DNA from: an uncultured Dysosmobacter sp.
Lineage (GTDB): Bacteria; Bacillota; Clostridia; Oscillospirales; Oscillospiraceae
Length of the DNA stretch: 36,335 nt
NCBI GenBank assembly: GCA_934636905.1
Contig: CAKUBJ010000019.1
Span: 1 to 36,335 of the forward strand
Direction of reading: 5' to 3'
Positions within the stretch are counted from its first letter, which is position 1; the number at the start of each line of letters is the position of its first letter. A program made the position numbers and the translations under genes. Below the pieces are notes generated by a model. That model ran no database searches. It was not told the origin of the DNA and worked only from the letters and a program-made list of their open reading frames with translations. Below are positions 23,013 to 30,749 of the stretch, piece by piece.

Positions 23013-23384
23013 ATGTTTGCACTATATGACATCGTCGTCCTTCGGGAAGACGATCCTGAAGCCGGCGTCAAGGCCGGCACGGAAGGAACCGTCGTCGATA
23101 TTCAGGACGGCGGTAAAGCCTACACCGTCGAGTTCTTCGACGAAAACGGGGACATGATCGAAGACGCCCTGTTCAAGGACTATCTTCCGGAACAACTGAA
23201 GAAGAAAACGTCGGCCGACTGGCCGGCGTTTTCTTATCCCCTTTTCCAGGTGGAACAGGCGTCGCCTTCGGGCGGCGTCTTTTTCATAATATTCAGCCGT
23301 ACCCGTCCGGCGACCAGACGGGACCGCGAAGGGCGTGGAAGCCACCATATAAACAGCGGAGAAAGGAACACCTATCGCCTTTGA
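23013..23384 (+). CDS. DUF4926-like protein with a probable read-through tail
   Basis: Residues 1-65 fit the small DUF4926 family (YDIVVLREDDPEAGVKAGTEG and YTVEFFDENGD), whose members are normally about 65-75 residues long. The frame here runs to 123 residues, but bases 23202-23235 and 23258-23284, within the tail, form two intrinsic terminator hairpins. The tail is therefore probably translated terminator sequence after loss of the original stop. Function unknown; related proteins occur near phage and toxin-antitoxin genes. Confidence 0.6.
   Translation: MFALYDIVVLREDDPEAGVKAGTEGTVVDIQDGGKAYTVEFFDENGDMIEDALFKDYLPEQLKKKTSADWPAFSYPLFQVEQASPSGGVFFIIFSRTRPATRRDREGRGSHHINSGERNTYRL
23202..23284 (+). 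terminator. Two consecutive terminators inside the DUF4926 frame
   Basis: The first stem is 23202-23235 (AAGAAAACG arm, interrupted by one T/G pair, then CGGCC/GGCCG). The second is 23258-23284 with a TTCG loop, 9 paired bases and a T5 run after it. Both follow the end of the conserved domain. Confidence 0.75.
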
Positions 23385-23385
23385 C

Positions 23386-24204
23386 ATGGACGAGTTTTTC
23401 CGTCAGAACGATCCGCAGTATGCGGCGGAGCACCCGGAGGCACACGCCGCAAAGGAAGAACTTTACGAAAACCTGATGGCTGGGCGCATTTCCGCTTTGG
23501 ATGAAAAGCTGGCGGCGCTGGGGCAGACGCAGGAGGACTATCTTCCTTCGGAGATCGAAAAATTCAAGGACGCCACGGGCTATGAGGAATTTCTTGATTT
23601 TGATCCGGCGGAGGTCAAGGCCGCTTTGGATGACCCGGAGAAGTCCCATGCGGATGAAATGCTGTCCGCTGCGGAGAAGGTTGCCTCGGAAAAGATGACT
23701 GTGCTTGTAGTGGAGCCTATGAAGGAACCCTATGTGAAGGAGATCGACCCCGACCTTCATTCCCTGCAGGCAGAGGTTGGCGGTGATATTGGAGCGACTT
23801 ATCCCTATTCTGACCCGGTGGCGCTGGTCTGCAATGATGAAGGAAAGCTCATAGGGCTTGATCTGAACCGTGGACTGCGGGATGAAAATGGAGAAATTTA
23901 TGATATCGTAACAGGCACTTTCCAGGTGGTTGGACTTGGTGAGGAAGATTTTGCGTCCCTGTCCCCGGAACTGATCCAGAAATACGCAGAACAGTTCAAA
24001 ACGCCGGAACGATTTATGCAGATCAAATCCAGTTTAGTTCGGATCATGTCCGCGTTCTCCGGCAGAGGCAGCATCAGCGAGAGAAGCCCCTTTGCTTTCA
24101 GCGGCAGGGGTATATCCCGCAGATGCCGGTTTGGATCATATACAAGCCCCTGCGCAAAAAAAACGATAAAAAGAGACACGGTTTGCAGGCCTCCGGCAGA
24201 ATGA
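23386..24204 (+). pseudogene. DUF3846/YodL-type conjugative-element protein, altered at both ends
   Basis: Residues 1-105 resemble the C-terminal half of a large Clostridia element protein (MDEFFRQNDPQYAAEHPE, GYEEFLDFDPAEVKAAL). Residues 105-205 match the DUF3846-type domain (TVLVVEPMKEPYVKEIDPDL and LIGLDLNRGLR). The tail after about residue 210 is antisense to an inverted replication-protein fragment. Upstream, AAAGGA (23362-23367) is 6 bases before an in-frame ATC at 23374 that precedes AFDMDEFF. The original start may have been there and been mutated. It is probably a decayed element gene. Confidence 0.6.
24048..24179 (-). pseudogene. Inverted fragment of a replication initiator-like protein
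   Basis: The minus strand encodes about 44 residues, including NRHLRDIPLPLKAKGLLSLM and LPLPEN. This resembles the N-terminal HLRD..LSLKAKGLLS.MLSLP motif of Clostridia phage and conjugative-element replication/helix-turn-helix proteins. The frame then runs into the antisense of the DUF3846 gene. It is a short inverted remnant. Confidence 0.55.
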
Positions 24205-24241
24205 AGTCACGATACACCATTCTGAAAGGAGACAGCAAACC

Positions 24242-24301
24242 ATGTCTGAGAAAATTGTTCAGCTGAATGAAAATGTATATAAGATCGCCGCAAAGGAAAG
24301 A
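24242..24301 (+). pseudogene. Possible 5' end of an IS256-family transposase
   Basis: The first residues MSEKIVQLNENV resemble the start of IS256-type transposases, and AAAGGAG is well placed upstream. After about 14 residues the similarity stops, and the frame runs into antisense of the neighbouring gene. It would be a deletion remnant. The match is short, so this is a tentative call. Confidence 0.35.
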
Positions 24302-24361
24302 CTCACGATATTCAGCGGCGAGAAGAAGGGTGCTGCTGCGGCGTCCTGCGCAGAATCGGGG

Positions 24362-25357
24362 TTATGGTGCTTTCTCCAGCGCCGCGGCTGCCGCACTCCA
24401 GTCTGTAATAATCTCGTCCGCCAGCGCAGAAAGTTCTTTCCACGTTTCGGCGCTGTTTTCATCGTAAACCGCTACAAGATAGAATCCGGCCTGCTTTGCG
24501 TTTTCCGCTGCGCAGGCCACGGAGAAGTCCCGGTCCGTGATGAGGGCGCCGATGGTGGAGGCGTGGAACAGCTCCGCATAGTGGGTGTTGGACCGGATGA
24601 GGCCACACTGGATGCAGCTTTCAAAAATGGCGGTGAAAATCAGGCACATGGACACCGTGAGGTCGCCCGCCAGCAGCCATACCCAGTAGATGCCTTTGAT
24701 GTACGCCCCGCAGTACATGAGCGCCAGCACGAAGGGCACCACCGGCAGCCACAGATAGCGGCGGCTCTGGGGGGTGCGGCATTTGGTGAGGATCAGCACC
24801 AGCGACGCGACGGCGCACAGCACCATCCACGCCAGCACCACATAGCAGCCGGCGCCGTAGCGGTAGTCATCGTCCGACAGCACGCCGTTCGGAAAGAGAA
24901 AGACCAGCTGGTGGAGATCGTTGGTCAGCACCAGAAGGAACAGCAATACGGAGGGCAGATACAAAAAGTGCGTCCCCTTCGGCAGGCGGTAGTTCTCCGG
25001 CTTTCCAAGGGACAGCGCCACCAGCACCGCCAGCACGGGGATGAACAGCATGGGCAGGTAGCAGCCGTACCACAGGAAGCGCTCTGCGGTTATATTGTAG
25101 GTGTTGTATTTCACCGTGCGCAGCAGCATCAGTCCCGCGATGGCCAGCAGATACCGGCGCACCTGGGTCTGGATGATGCGCGTCCGGACGGAAATGCCCC
25201 ACGCGGCCAGCAACCCCATACAGATCACGGCCCGGACGGTGCTCAACGGCTGTGCGTAATAGCCATACCTTGCGGCGATGCGGGCGCAGATGGCGCAGAT
25301 TATCAGTGCGGCTACAAGCAGCACCACGCCGTATTTTCTTTTTCGCAGTGGGATCAT
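24362..25357 (-). CDS. Chimera: 7TM sensor N-terminal region joined to a HAD phosphatase tail
   Basis: 331 residues from the ATG at 25357 (GGAGG 9 bases upstream). Residues 1-230 form seven or more membrane helices with NGVLSDDDYRYGAG, like the N-terminal 7TM region of Clostridia sensor kinases. A PAS-like start (ALITDRDFSVACAAENA) follows. From about residue 288 the sequence switches to KQAGFYLVAVYDENSAETW and LADEIITDW, which resembles the end of a HAD hydrolase. The PAS remainder and kinase domain, and the HAD active site, are missing. I infer a deletion that joined two genes. The protein may be inactive or a membrane receptor without output. Confidence 0.7.
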   Translation of the reverse strand: MIPLRKRKYGVVLLVAALIICAICARIAARYGYYAQPLSTVRAVICMGLLAAWGISVRTRIIQTQVRRYLLAIAGLMLLRTVKYNTYNITAERFLWYGCYLPMLFIPVLAVLVALSLGKPENYRLPKGTHFLYLPSVLLFLLVLTNDLHQLVFLFPNGVLSDDDYRYGAGCYVVLAWMVLCAVASLVLILTKCRTPQSRRYLWLPVVPFVLALMYCGAYIKGIYWVWLLAGDLTVSMCLIFTAIFESCIQCGLIRSNTHYAELFHASTIGALITDRDFSVACAAENAKQAGFYLVAVYDENSAETWKELSALADEIITDWSAAAAALEKAP

Positions 25358-25570
25358 CGTGCGAAACCTCCTGCGGGGTAGGCAGCGAACACGCGCCGTG
25401 TTTGCTGTGCAAACGCAATGAGAGGTACCCCTTGTCAATCGATGGTATCAGTTTGCCATAGAGTTTTCCGCTTCACAAGTAAAGACGCCTGCGCTTCTCT
25501 TTCCTTCGGCGTAAGATGCAGTTTCGGCTGCAAGACTCCCCCTCTTTTCCCAATGAAATTTTTGCAGGAA

Positions 25571-25623
25571 ATTTGCAACAGTTGCAAATGCAACTGGCAA
25601 ATGAGAACAAACCCTGATATACT
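25571..25623 (+). promoter_or_regulatory. Rubrerythrin promoter with TTGCAA repeats
   Basis: The -10 TATACT (25618-25623) has a weak -35 TGGCAA 17 bases upstream. Overlapping dyads precede it: TTTGCAA-CAG-TTGCAAA (572-588) and GTTGCA-AA-TGCAAC (581-594). They could be operator sites for a redox or peroxide regulator. The rest of 25358-25700 has no gene. Confidence 0.5.
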
Positions 25624-25700
25624 ACAATCACAGCAGAAAACCCGGATGGGTTACGACATAGTGAAATGAAAATGGAATGAAAATTAAGGAGGAAATCAAT

Positions 25701-26288
25701 ATGAAGAAGTGGGTTTGCAAGGTTTGCGGCTATATCTATGAGGGTCCCGAGGCTCCGGCAGAGTGCCCCGTCTGCCACGCCAAGAACGCTTTCAACGAAG
25801 TCAAGGGTGAAATCAAGCTGGCAGCCGAGCACAAGTTCGGCGTCTATGCCGACACCGTGAAGAACAACCCCGACATCTCCGACGAGGACAAGAAGTATAT
25901 CTTCGACCAGCTGATGGCCAACTTCAACGGCGAGTGCGGCGAGGTGGGTATGTATCTCTGCATGGCCCGGATCGCCCATCGGGAGGGCTATCCCGAAATC
26001 GGTCTGTACTGGGAGAAGGCCGCCTATGAAGAGGCCGAGCACGCCGCCAAGTTCGCAGAACTGCTGGGCAGCGATCTGGAGAGCAACATGACCTCTTCCA
26101 CCGAGAAGAACCTCAAGTGGCGTGTTGACTGCGAGTACGGCGCCACCGCCGGCAAGACGGAACTGGCCGCCTGCGCCAAGAAGAACGGTCTGGATGCCAT
26201 TCACGACACCGTCCACGAGATGGCCCGTGACGAAGCCCGTCACGGCAAGGCTCTGGAGGGCATGCTGAAGCGTTACTTCAACAAGTAA
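25701..26288 (+). CDS. Reverse rubrerythrin (NADH/rubredoxin-linked peroxidase)
   Basis: 195 residues from ATG 25701 (AAGGAGG 8 bases upstream). The N-terminal rubredoxin centre uses Cys6, Cys9, Cys22 and Cys25 (CKVCGYIYEG and CPVC). The C-terminal part is a ferritin-like diiron domain with GECGEVGMYLCMAR, YEEAEHAAKF and HEMARDEARHGKA. The rubredoxin first, diiron second order defines reverse rubrerythrins, which remove hydrogen peroxide in anaerobic Firmicutes. It stands alone, with its own promoter and terminator. Confidence 0.95.
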   Translation: MKKWVCKVCGYIYEGPEAPAECPVCHAKNAFNEVKGEIKLAAEHKFGVYADTVKNNPDISDEDKKYIFDQLMANFNGECGEVGMYLCMARIAHREGYPEIGLYWEKAAYEEAEHAAKFAELLGSDLESNMTSSTEKNLKWRVDCEYGATAGKTELAACAKKNGLDAIHDTVHEMARDEARHGKALEGMLKRYFNK

Positions 26289-26314
26289 ACCACGCCGAAC
26301 ATCAGAAAACTTTC

Positions 26315-26344
26315 AAGAGGAAGCCGGGAAACCGGCTTCCTCTT
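26315..26344 (+). terminator. Terminator of the rubrerythrin gene
   Basis: Perfect 13-bp arms (AAGAGGAAGCCGG and complement) with a GAAA tetraloop, ending in TCTTT, 26 bases beyond the stop. Confidence 0.9.
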
Positions 26345-26549
26345 TCCGCATATGGAACACCGGCGGGGGGCAGGCGGTTCAAAAGAGCCGGCGGCAATGG
26401 CGGGAAAACCTCCCTGCCCTGCGGAGGCACCGGGCGGTCAGACCGCCCCGGCATCGCCTCCACAGGAGACTTGTCTTTACGAAAGCAATAAAAAAAGGCG
26501 CCTCTCTTTGGCACTTTCGGAAAAAATGCGTGGCCCCTGCGGATAGGCG
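26345..26549. other. Non-coding stretch before the inositol promoter
   Basis: I see no gene or RNA in these bases. The short open frames on both strands have no convincing start or motif. Confidence 0.5.
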
Positions 26550-26596
26550 TTGATTTTTTTCGGGATCGGTGGTAGATTTGTGGTAACGAAATCGTT
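26550..26596 (+). promoter_or_regulatory. Candidate promoter and operator of the inositol operon
   Basis: TTGATT (26550-26555) and TAGATT (26573-26578) have a 17-base spacer. The dyad AACGA-AA-TCGTT (26585-26596) sits at the expected transcription start, where a repressor would act. Both are modest matches; the arrangement, not the bases alone, supports the call. Confidence 0.4.
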
Positions 26597-26704
26597 TTTT
26601 CGTAACTGCCTTGTCTGTGTGCCTGTTAACGGACACAGCGGGTTGATTTCCCTTCGAAGCAACTGCATTTTTCATATCACAATCAAAATAAGGAGGACGT
26701 TTTT

Positions 26705-27607
26705 ATGTTTGACCCGAAATCCGTTTCCCTTGGCATCGCTCCCATTGGCTGGTGCAACGACGATATGCCGGAACTGGGTGCGGAAAACACCTTCCAGCAG
26801 ACCGTCAGCGAGATGGCGCTGGCCGGATTCACCGGCTGCGAGATCGGCAACAAGTATCCCACCGATCCCGCTGAACTGAAAAAGGCGCTGGATCTGCGGG
26901 GAATGCGCATCGCCAGCCGCTGGTATTCCTCCTTCATCCTGACCCGTTCCATGGAGGAAGAGGAGAAGGACTTCATCGCCAATCTGGACTTCCTGGCCGC
27001 CGTGGGCGCCAACCGCATCAACGTTTCCGAGCAGAGCTACTCCATTCAGGGCAAGGTGGACGTGCCCATCCTCACCGGCGGCCACAAGCACGTCATGAAT
27101 GACGAAGAGTGGGATCGCTTCTGCAAGGGGCTGAACCGTCTGGGGCAGATTGCCTCTGAGCGGGGCTTCAAGCTGTGCTTCCATCATCACATGGGCACCG
27201 TGGTGCAGACCAGCGAGGAAACCGACCGCATGATGGCCAACACCGATCCCCGCTATGTGTTCCTGTGCTACGATACCGGCCACTTCACCTTTGCCGGCGA
27301 GGATCCTCTGACCATGCTGAAAAAGTATGTGGATCGCGTGGGTCATGTCCATCTGAAGGATATGCGCCTGCCTGTGGTGGAAGAGGCCCGGAAGAACAAC
27401 TGGTCCTTCCTCCAGTCCGTCCGCAACGGTGCCTTCACCGTCCCCGGCGACGGCGATGTGGACTTTGACCCCGTGTTCAAGGTGCTCTCCGACGCCGGCT
27501 ATCAGGGCTGGCTGCTGGTGGAGGCCGAGCAGGATCCCGCCAAGGCCAATCCTCTGGAGTACGCCATCAAGGGCCGTAAATACATCCGGGAGCACACCGG
27601 TCTGTAA
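26705..27607 (+). CDS. iolE: Inosose dehydratase
   Basis: 300 residues of the IolE TIM-barrel family. The start SLGIAPIGWCNDDMPELG is highly typical. HHHMGTVVQTSEETDRMM, YDTGHFTFAGEDP, HVHLKDMR and WLLVEAEQDP carry metal ligands and the family signature. It dehydrates scyllo-inosose (2-keto-myo-inositol) to 3D-trihydroxycyclohexane-1,2-dione. It is the first gene of the inositol operon, with AGGAGG before the start. iolB follows after 78 bases. Confidence 0.96.
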   Translation: MFDPKSVSLGIAPIGWCNDDMPELGAENTFQQTVSEMALAGFTGCEIGNKYPTDPAELKKALDLRGMRIASRWYSSFILTRSMEEEEKDFIANLDFLAAVGANRINVSEQSYSIQGKVDVPILTGGHKHVMNDEEWDRFCKGLNRLGQIASERGFKLCFHHHMGTVVQTSEETDRMMANTDPRYVFLCYDTGHFTFAGEDPLTMLKKYVDRVGHVHLKDMRLPVVEEARKNNWSFLQSVRNGAFTVPGDGDVDFDPVFKVLSDAGYQGWLLVEAEQDPAKANPLEYAIKGRKYIREHTGL

Positions 27608-27617
27608 ATTGCGCGAT

Positions 27618-27637
27618 GGGAGGACCCCAGTCCTCCC
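27618..27637 (+). other. Hairpin between iolE and iolB
   Basis: GGGAGGAC pairs with GTCCTCCC around a 4-base loop, with no T run after it. It may stabilise or process the operon mRNA rather than end it. Confidence 0.45.
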
Positions 27638-27685
27638 CACCGCGTTTCCATACCACTTTTTGACATCAAACAGGAGATGTTTCCA

Positions 27686-28489
27686 ATGACTTATTTCAAT
27701 AAGAACAAGGAACTCAAGCGGGGCTACAACGCCTATATCGACGAATCCACCAACTACATGGGTACCCTGATGAACGTGGGCCTGCTGGTGATGGAGGACG
27801 GCGACACCTATACCTACGAAAGCGCCGACCGCGAGGTTGCCATCCTGCTTTTCGAGGGCAAGGTCACCTATGAATACGCCGGCAAGACCGTTGAGGCCGA
27901 CCGCCCCAACTGCTTCCATCACGAAGCCTACTGCCTGCTGGCTCCCAAGGGCACCAAGATCACCCTGACGGCTCACAGCCACAGCGAGCTTTACATGCAG
28001 GACACCCTGAACGAGAAGGATTATGAGCCGGTCATGTACACCCCGGAGACCGTCCAGACCCAGCACGCCGGTTCCAAGGGCGAGCTGATGGGCGCTATGG
28101 AGCGTGAGATCAAGACCTTCTTTGACTATGACAACGCCCCCTTCTCCAACATGGTGCTGGGTGAGGTGCTGAACCGTCCCGGCAAGTGGTCCTCCTATCC
28201 TCCTCATCATCATCCCCAGCCGGAGGTCTATTTCTACCGTTTCGACTATCCTCACGGCTTCGGCGCCGGTTTTGCCAACGGCGATGTTTACAAGACCGAG
28301 CAGAACGGCTGCGCCGTCATCAACCACGGTTTCCACTCTCAGGTGGTGGCTCCCGGCTACGCCATGTGCTACGCCTGGGGCATCCGGCACCTGGAGGGCG
28401 ATCCCTGGATGAAGACCCGCATTGATGACAAGGAGCACGAGTGGCTGTGGAAGCCCGACGCCAACGACCATATCTATCCCAATCATTGA
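27686..28489 (+). CDS. iolB: 5-deoxy-glucuronate isomerase
   Basis: 267 residues, the normal IolB length, from ATG 27686; the upstream ATG at 27677 directly abuts the ribosome site CAGGAG and is too close to it. Two cupin halves are seen, with the metal site in [19 protein letters not shown] and later [20 protein letters not shown]. It converts 5-deoxy-glucuronate to 2-deoxy-5-keto-gluconate. It lies between iolE and iolD, matching the pathway logic. Confidence 0.96.
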   Translation: MTYFNKNKELKRGYNAYIDESTNYMGTLMNVGLLVMEDGDTYTYESADREVAILLFEGKVTYEYAGKTVEADRPNCFHHEAYCLLAPKGTKITLTAHSHSELYMQDTLNEKDYEPVMYTPETVQTQHAGSKGELMGAMEREIKTFFDYDNAPFSNMVLGEVLNRPGKWSSYPPHHHPQPEVYFYRFDYPHGFGAGFANGDVYKTEQNGCAVINHGFHSQVVAPGYAMCYAWGIRHLEGDPWMKTRIDDKEHEWLWKPDANDHIYPNH

Positions 28490-28506
28490 TCGGAGGAAAC
28501 AGGAAT

Positions 28507-30435
28507 ATGAAAACAGTTCGTTTGACCATGGCGCAGGCGCTGGTTCGCTTTCTTGAGAACCAGTATATGGAAGTGGACGGTGCCCAGCACCGCTTCGTCC
28601 GGGGCGTCTTCATTATCCCCGGCCACGGCAACGTGGTGGGGCTTGGCCAGGCGCTGAGTCAGGAAGCCCGGCATCTGGAAATCTATCAGGGCAAGAACGA
28701 GCAGGGCATGGCCCAGGCCGCCGTGGCCTTCGCCAAGCAGATGAAGCGCAAGCAGATCTGCGTGGCCACCTCTTCCGTCGGCCCCGGCGCCGCCAACATG
28801 GTCACCGCCTGCGGCACCGCCACCGCCAATAACATCCCCCTGCTGGTGCTGCCCGGCGACACCTACGCCTGCCGTCAGCCCGACCCCGTCCTCCAGCAGG
28901 TGGAGCACACCAATTCCCTGTCCATCACCACCAACGACGCTTTCAAGGCCGTGTGCCGCTACTGGGATCGCATCGTCCGTCCCGAGCAGCTGATGAGCGC
29001 CATGATCAACGCCTTCCGGGTGCTGACGGATCCCGCCAACACCGGCGCGGTCTGCATCGCCATGCCTCAGGACGTGGAGGGCGAGGCCTATGATTACCCC
29101 GTCAGCTTCTTTGCCAAGCGGGTCTGGCGTCTGGAGCGCCGCCCTGCCACCGAGGCCGCTCTGGCCGAGGCCGCCGAGGCCATCCGCAAGGCCAAGCGCC
29201 CCATGATGATCTGCGGCGGCGGCGTCCGCTACTCCGAGGCCCACGCCGAGTTCCTGCACTTTGCGGAAACCTTCGGCATCCCCTACGGTGAAACCCAGGC
29301 GGGCAAGTCCGCCACCGACTGGCAGCATCCCCTGAATCTGGGCGGCGTGGGCACCACCGGCTGCTCCGCGGCCAACGAGATCGCCCGGAAGGCGGATCTG
29401 GTCATCGGCGTAGGCACCCGCTACACCGACTTCACCACCGCTTCCAAGTGGCTGTTCAAGGACACCTGCAAATTTGTCAACATCAACGTTTCCGAGTTCC
29501 AGAGCCTGAAGATGGAGGCCGTCCCTGTGGTGGCAGACGCCAAGGAAGCCCTGCCCCGTCTGGAAAAGCTGCTGGAGGGCTATCAGACCGCCTATACGAA
29601 CGAGATTGCCGCTGCCAAGGAAAAGTGGATTGACGAACTGGAGCGGCTGGATCACATCACCTTCTCCGATAAGAAGGGCTGGAAGCCGGAGATCAACGAC
29701 GCCAACGCCGACTCCGCCAAGCGCTTCGCGCAGGACGTCCACGCCCAGCTGACCCAGACCTCCGCGCTGGGTGCCATCAACGCCATGATGAGCGAGGGCG
29801 ATGTGGCCATCGGCGCCGCCGGCTCTCTCCCCGGCGATATGCAGCGGATGTGGCGTCCCACCGGCATCGACACCTACAACATGGAGTACGGCTACTCCAC
29901 CATGGGCTACGAGGTGGCCGGTGCGCTGGGCGTGAAGCTGGCCATCGGCGACAAGCGGGAGGTATACGCCTTCTGCGGCGACGGCAGCTTCAATATGCTC
30001 CACGGCGAACTGATTACCGCCTGCCAGGAGCACAAGAAGGTCAACATCTGCCTGTTCGACAACGCCTCCTTCGGCTGCATCAACAACCTGCAGGTGGGTC
30101 ACGGCAACGTTACGCTGTGCACCGAGCTGCGCTACCGCAATAAGGACGGCCTGTTCGGCAACTTCATGGACATTGACTACGCCAAGGTGGCGGAGGCCTA
30201 CGGCTGCAAGAGCTACACCGTCCGCACCATGGAGGAACTGGTGGCTGCCTTTGAGGATTCCCGGAAGGTGAAGAACACCCCCGTCCTCTTCGACATCAAG
30301 GTGCTGCCCAAGACCATGACCGATGGGTATTCCTCCTGGTGGCGCGTAGGCGACACGGAGGTTTCCGAACGCAAGGAAAACCTCACCGCCTATGCCGACC
30401 TGCAGGCGCATCTGAAGGAAGTCCGGAAGTATTAA
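28507..30435 (+). CDS. iolD: 3D-(3,5/4)-trihydroxycyclohexane-1,2-dione hydrolase
   Basis: 642 residues, the normal IolD length, from ATG 28507 (GGAGGAAAC upstream). It is a thiamine diphosphate enzyme of the acetolactate synthase fold. The N-terminal cofactor-activating glutamate is in [13 protein letters not shown], and the diphosphate-binding site is [12 protein letters not shown] (GDG at 491-493) with [16 protein letters not shown]. It opens the cyclic dione to 5-deoxy-glucuronate. It lies 17 bases after iolB. Confidence 0.97.
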   Translation: MKTVRLTMAQALVRFLENQYMEVDGAQHRFVRGVFIIPGHGNVVGLGQALSQEARHLEIYQGKNEQGMAQAAVAFAKQMKRKQICVATSSVGPGAANMVTACGTATANNIPLLVLPGDTYACRQPDPVLQQVEHTNSLSITTNDAFKAVCRYWDRIVRPEQLMSAMINAFRVLTDPANTGAVCIAMPQDVEGEAYDYPVSFFAKRVWRLERRPATEAALAEAAEAIRKAKRPMMICGGGVRYSEAHAEFLHFAETFGIPYGETQAGKSATDWQHPLNLGGVGTTGCSAANEIARKADLVIGVGTRYTDFTTASKWLFKDTCKFVNINVSEFQSLKMEAVPVVADAKEALPRLEKLLEGYQTAYTNEIAAAKEKWIDELERLDHITFSDKKGWKPEINDANADSAKRFAQDVHAQLTQTSALGAINAMMSEGDVAIGAAGSLPGDMQRMWRPTGIDTYNMEYGYSTMGYEVAGALGVKLAIGDKREVYAFCGDGSFNMLHGELITACQEHKKVNICLFDNASFGCINNLQVGHGNVTLCTELRYRNKDGLFGNFMDIDYAKVAEAYGCKSYTVRTMEELVAAFEDSRKVKNTPVLFDIKVLPKTMTDGYSSWWRVGDTEVSERKENLTAYADLQAHLKEVRKY

Positions 30436-30506
30436 GAATCGGGCGGAAGCGGCGGCTGGATATGCAGAAATCCGCCTCCTTCCTGTCAGACCGGAAAGGA
30501 GTACCT

Positions 30507-30707
30507 ATGACCTGTCCCTACTGCGGTGAAGAGATGGAAAAGGGTGTCCTGCAAGGCGGCGGCAGTTCCATCATCGGCTGGCGGGAAAAGCCCTCCGCCT
30601 TTCCCAACAGGCTCAATATAGAGCGTCTGGACGAAGCCGACTGGAAGTACTCCTATATTCCCGCCTTCCGCTGCCCCAAGTGCAGAAAAGTCATTTTTTC
30701 TTACTAA
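30507..30707 (+). CDS. Small zinc-ribbon protein (DUF6487-like)
   Basis: 66 residues with two CxxC pairs, CPYCGEEMEKGVLQ near the start and CPKC near the end. This is the pattern of small zinc-ribbon proteins of the DUF6487 kind. The ribosome site AAGGAG is 6 bases before the ATG. It lies in the inositol operon between iolD and iolG but is not a known part of the pathway. Its role is unknown. Confidence 0.8.
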   Translation: MTCPYCGEEMEKGVLQGGGSSIIGWREKPSAFPNRLNIERLDEADWKYSYIPAFRCPKCRKVIFSY

Positions 30708-30749
30708 ATCCCTTATCAACCCTATATCATAAAAGAAAGGTGATTCATT

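Noticed and set aside
26672..28486. A 604-codon minus-strand frame opposite iolE and iolB
   Set aside because: Both plus-strand genes are certain by motif and context; the antisense frame shows no recognisable domain.
28483..30411. A 642-codon minus-strand open frame opposite iolD
   Set aside because: iolD has full family motifs and normal length; the antisense frame consists of Gly/Val/His-rich sequence without any family signature.
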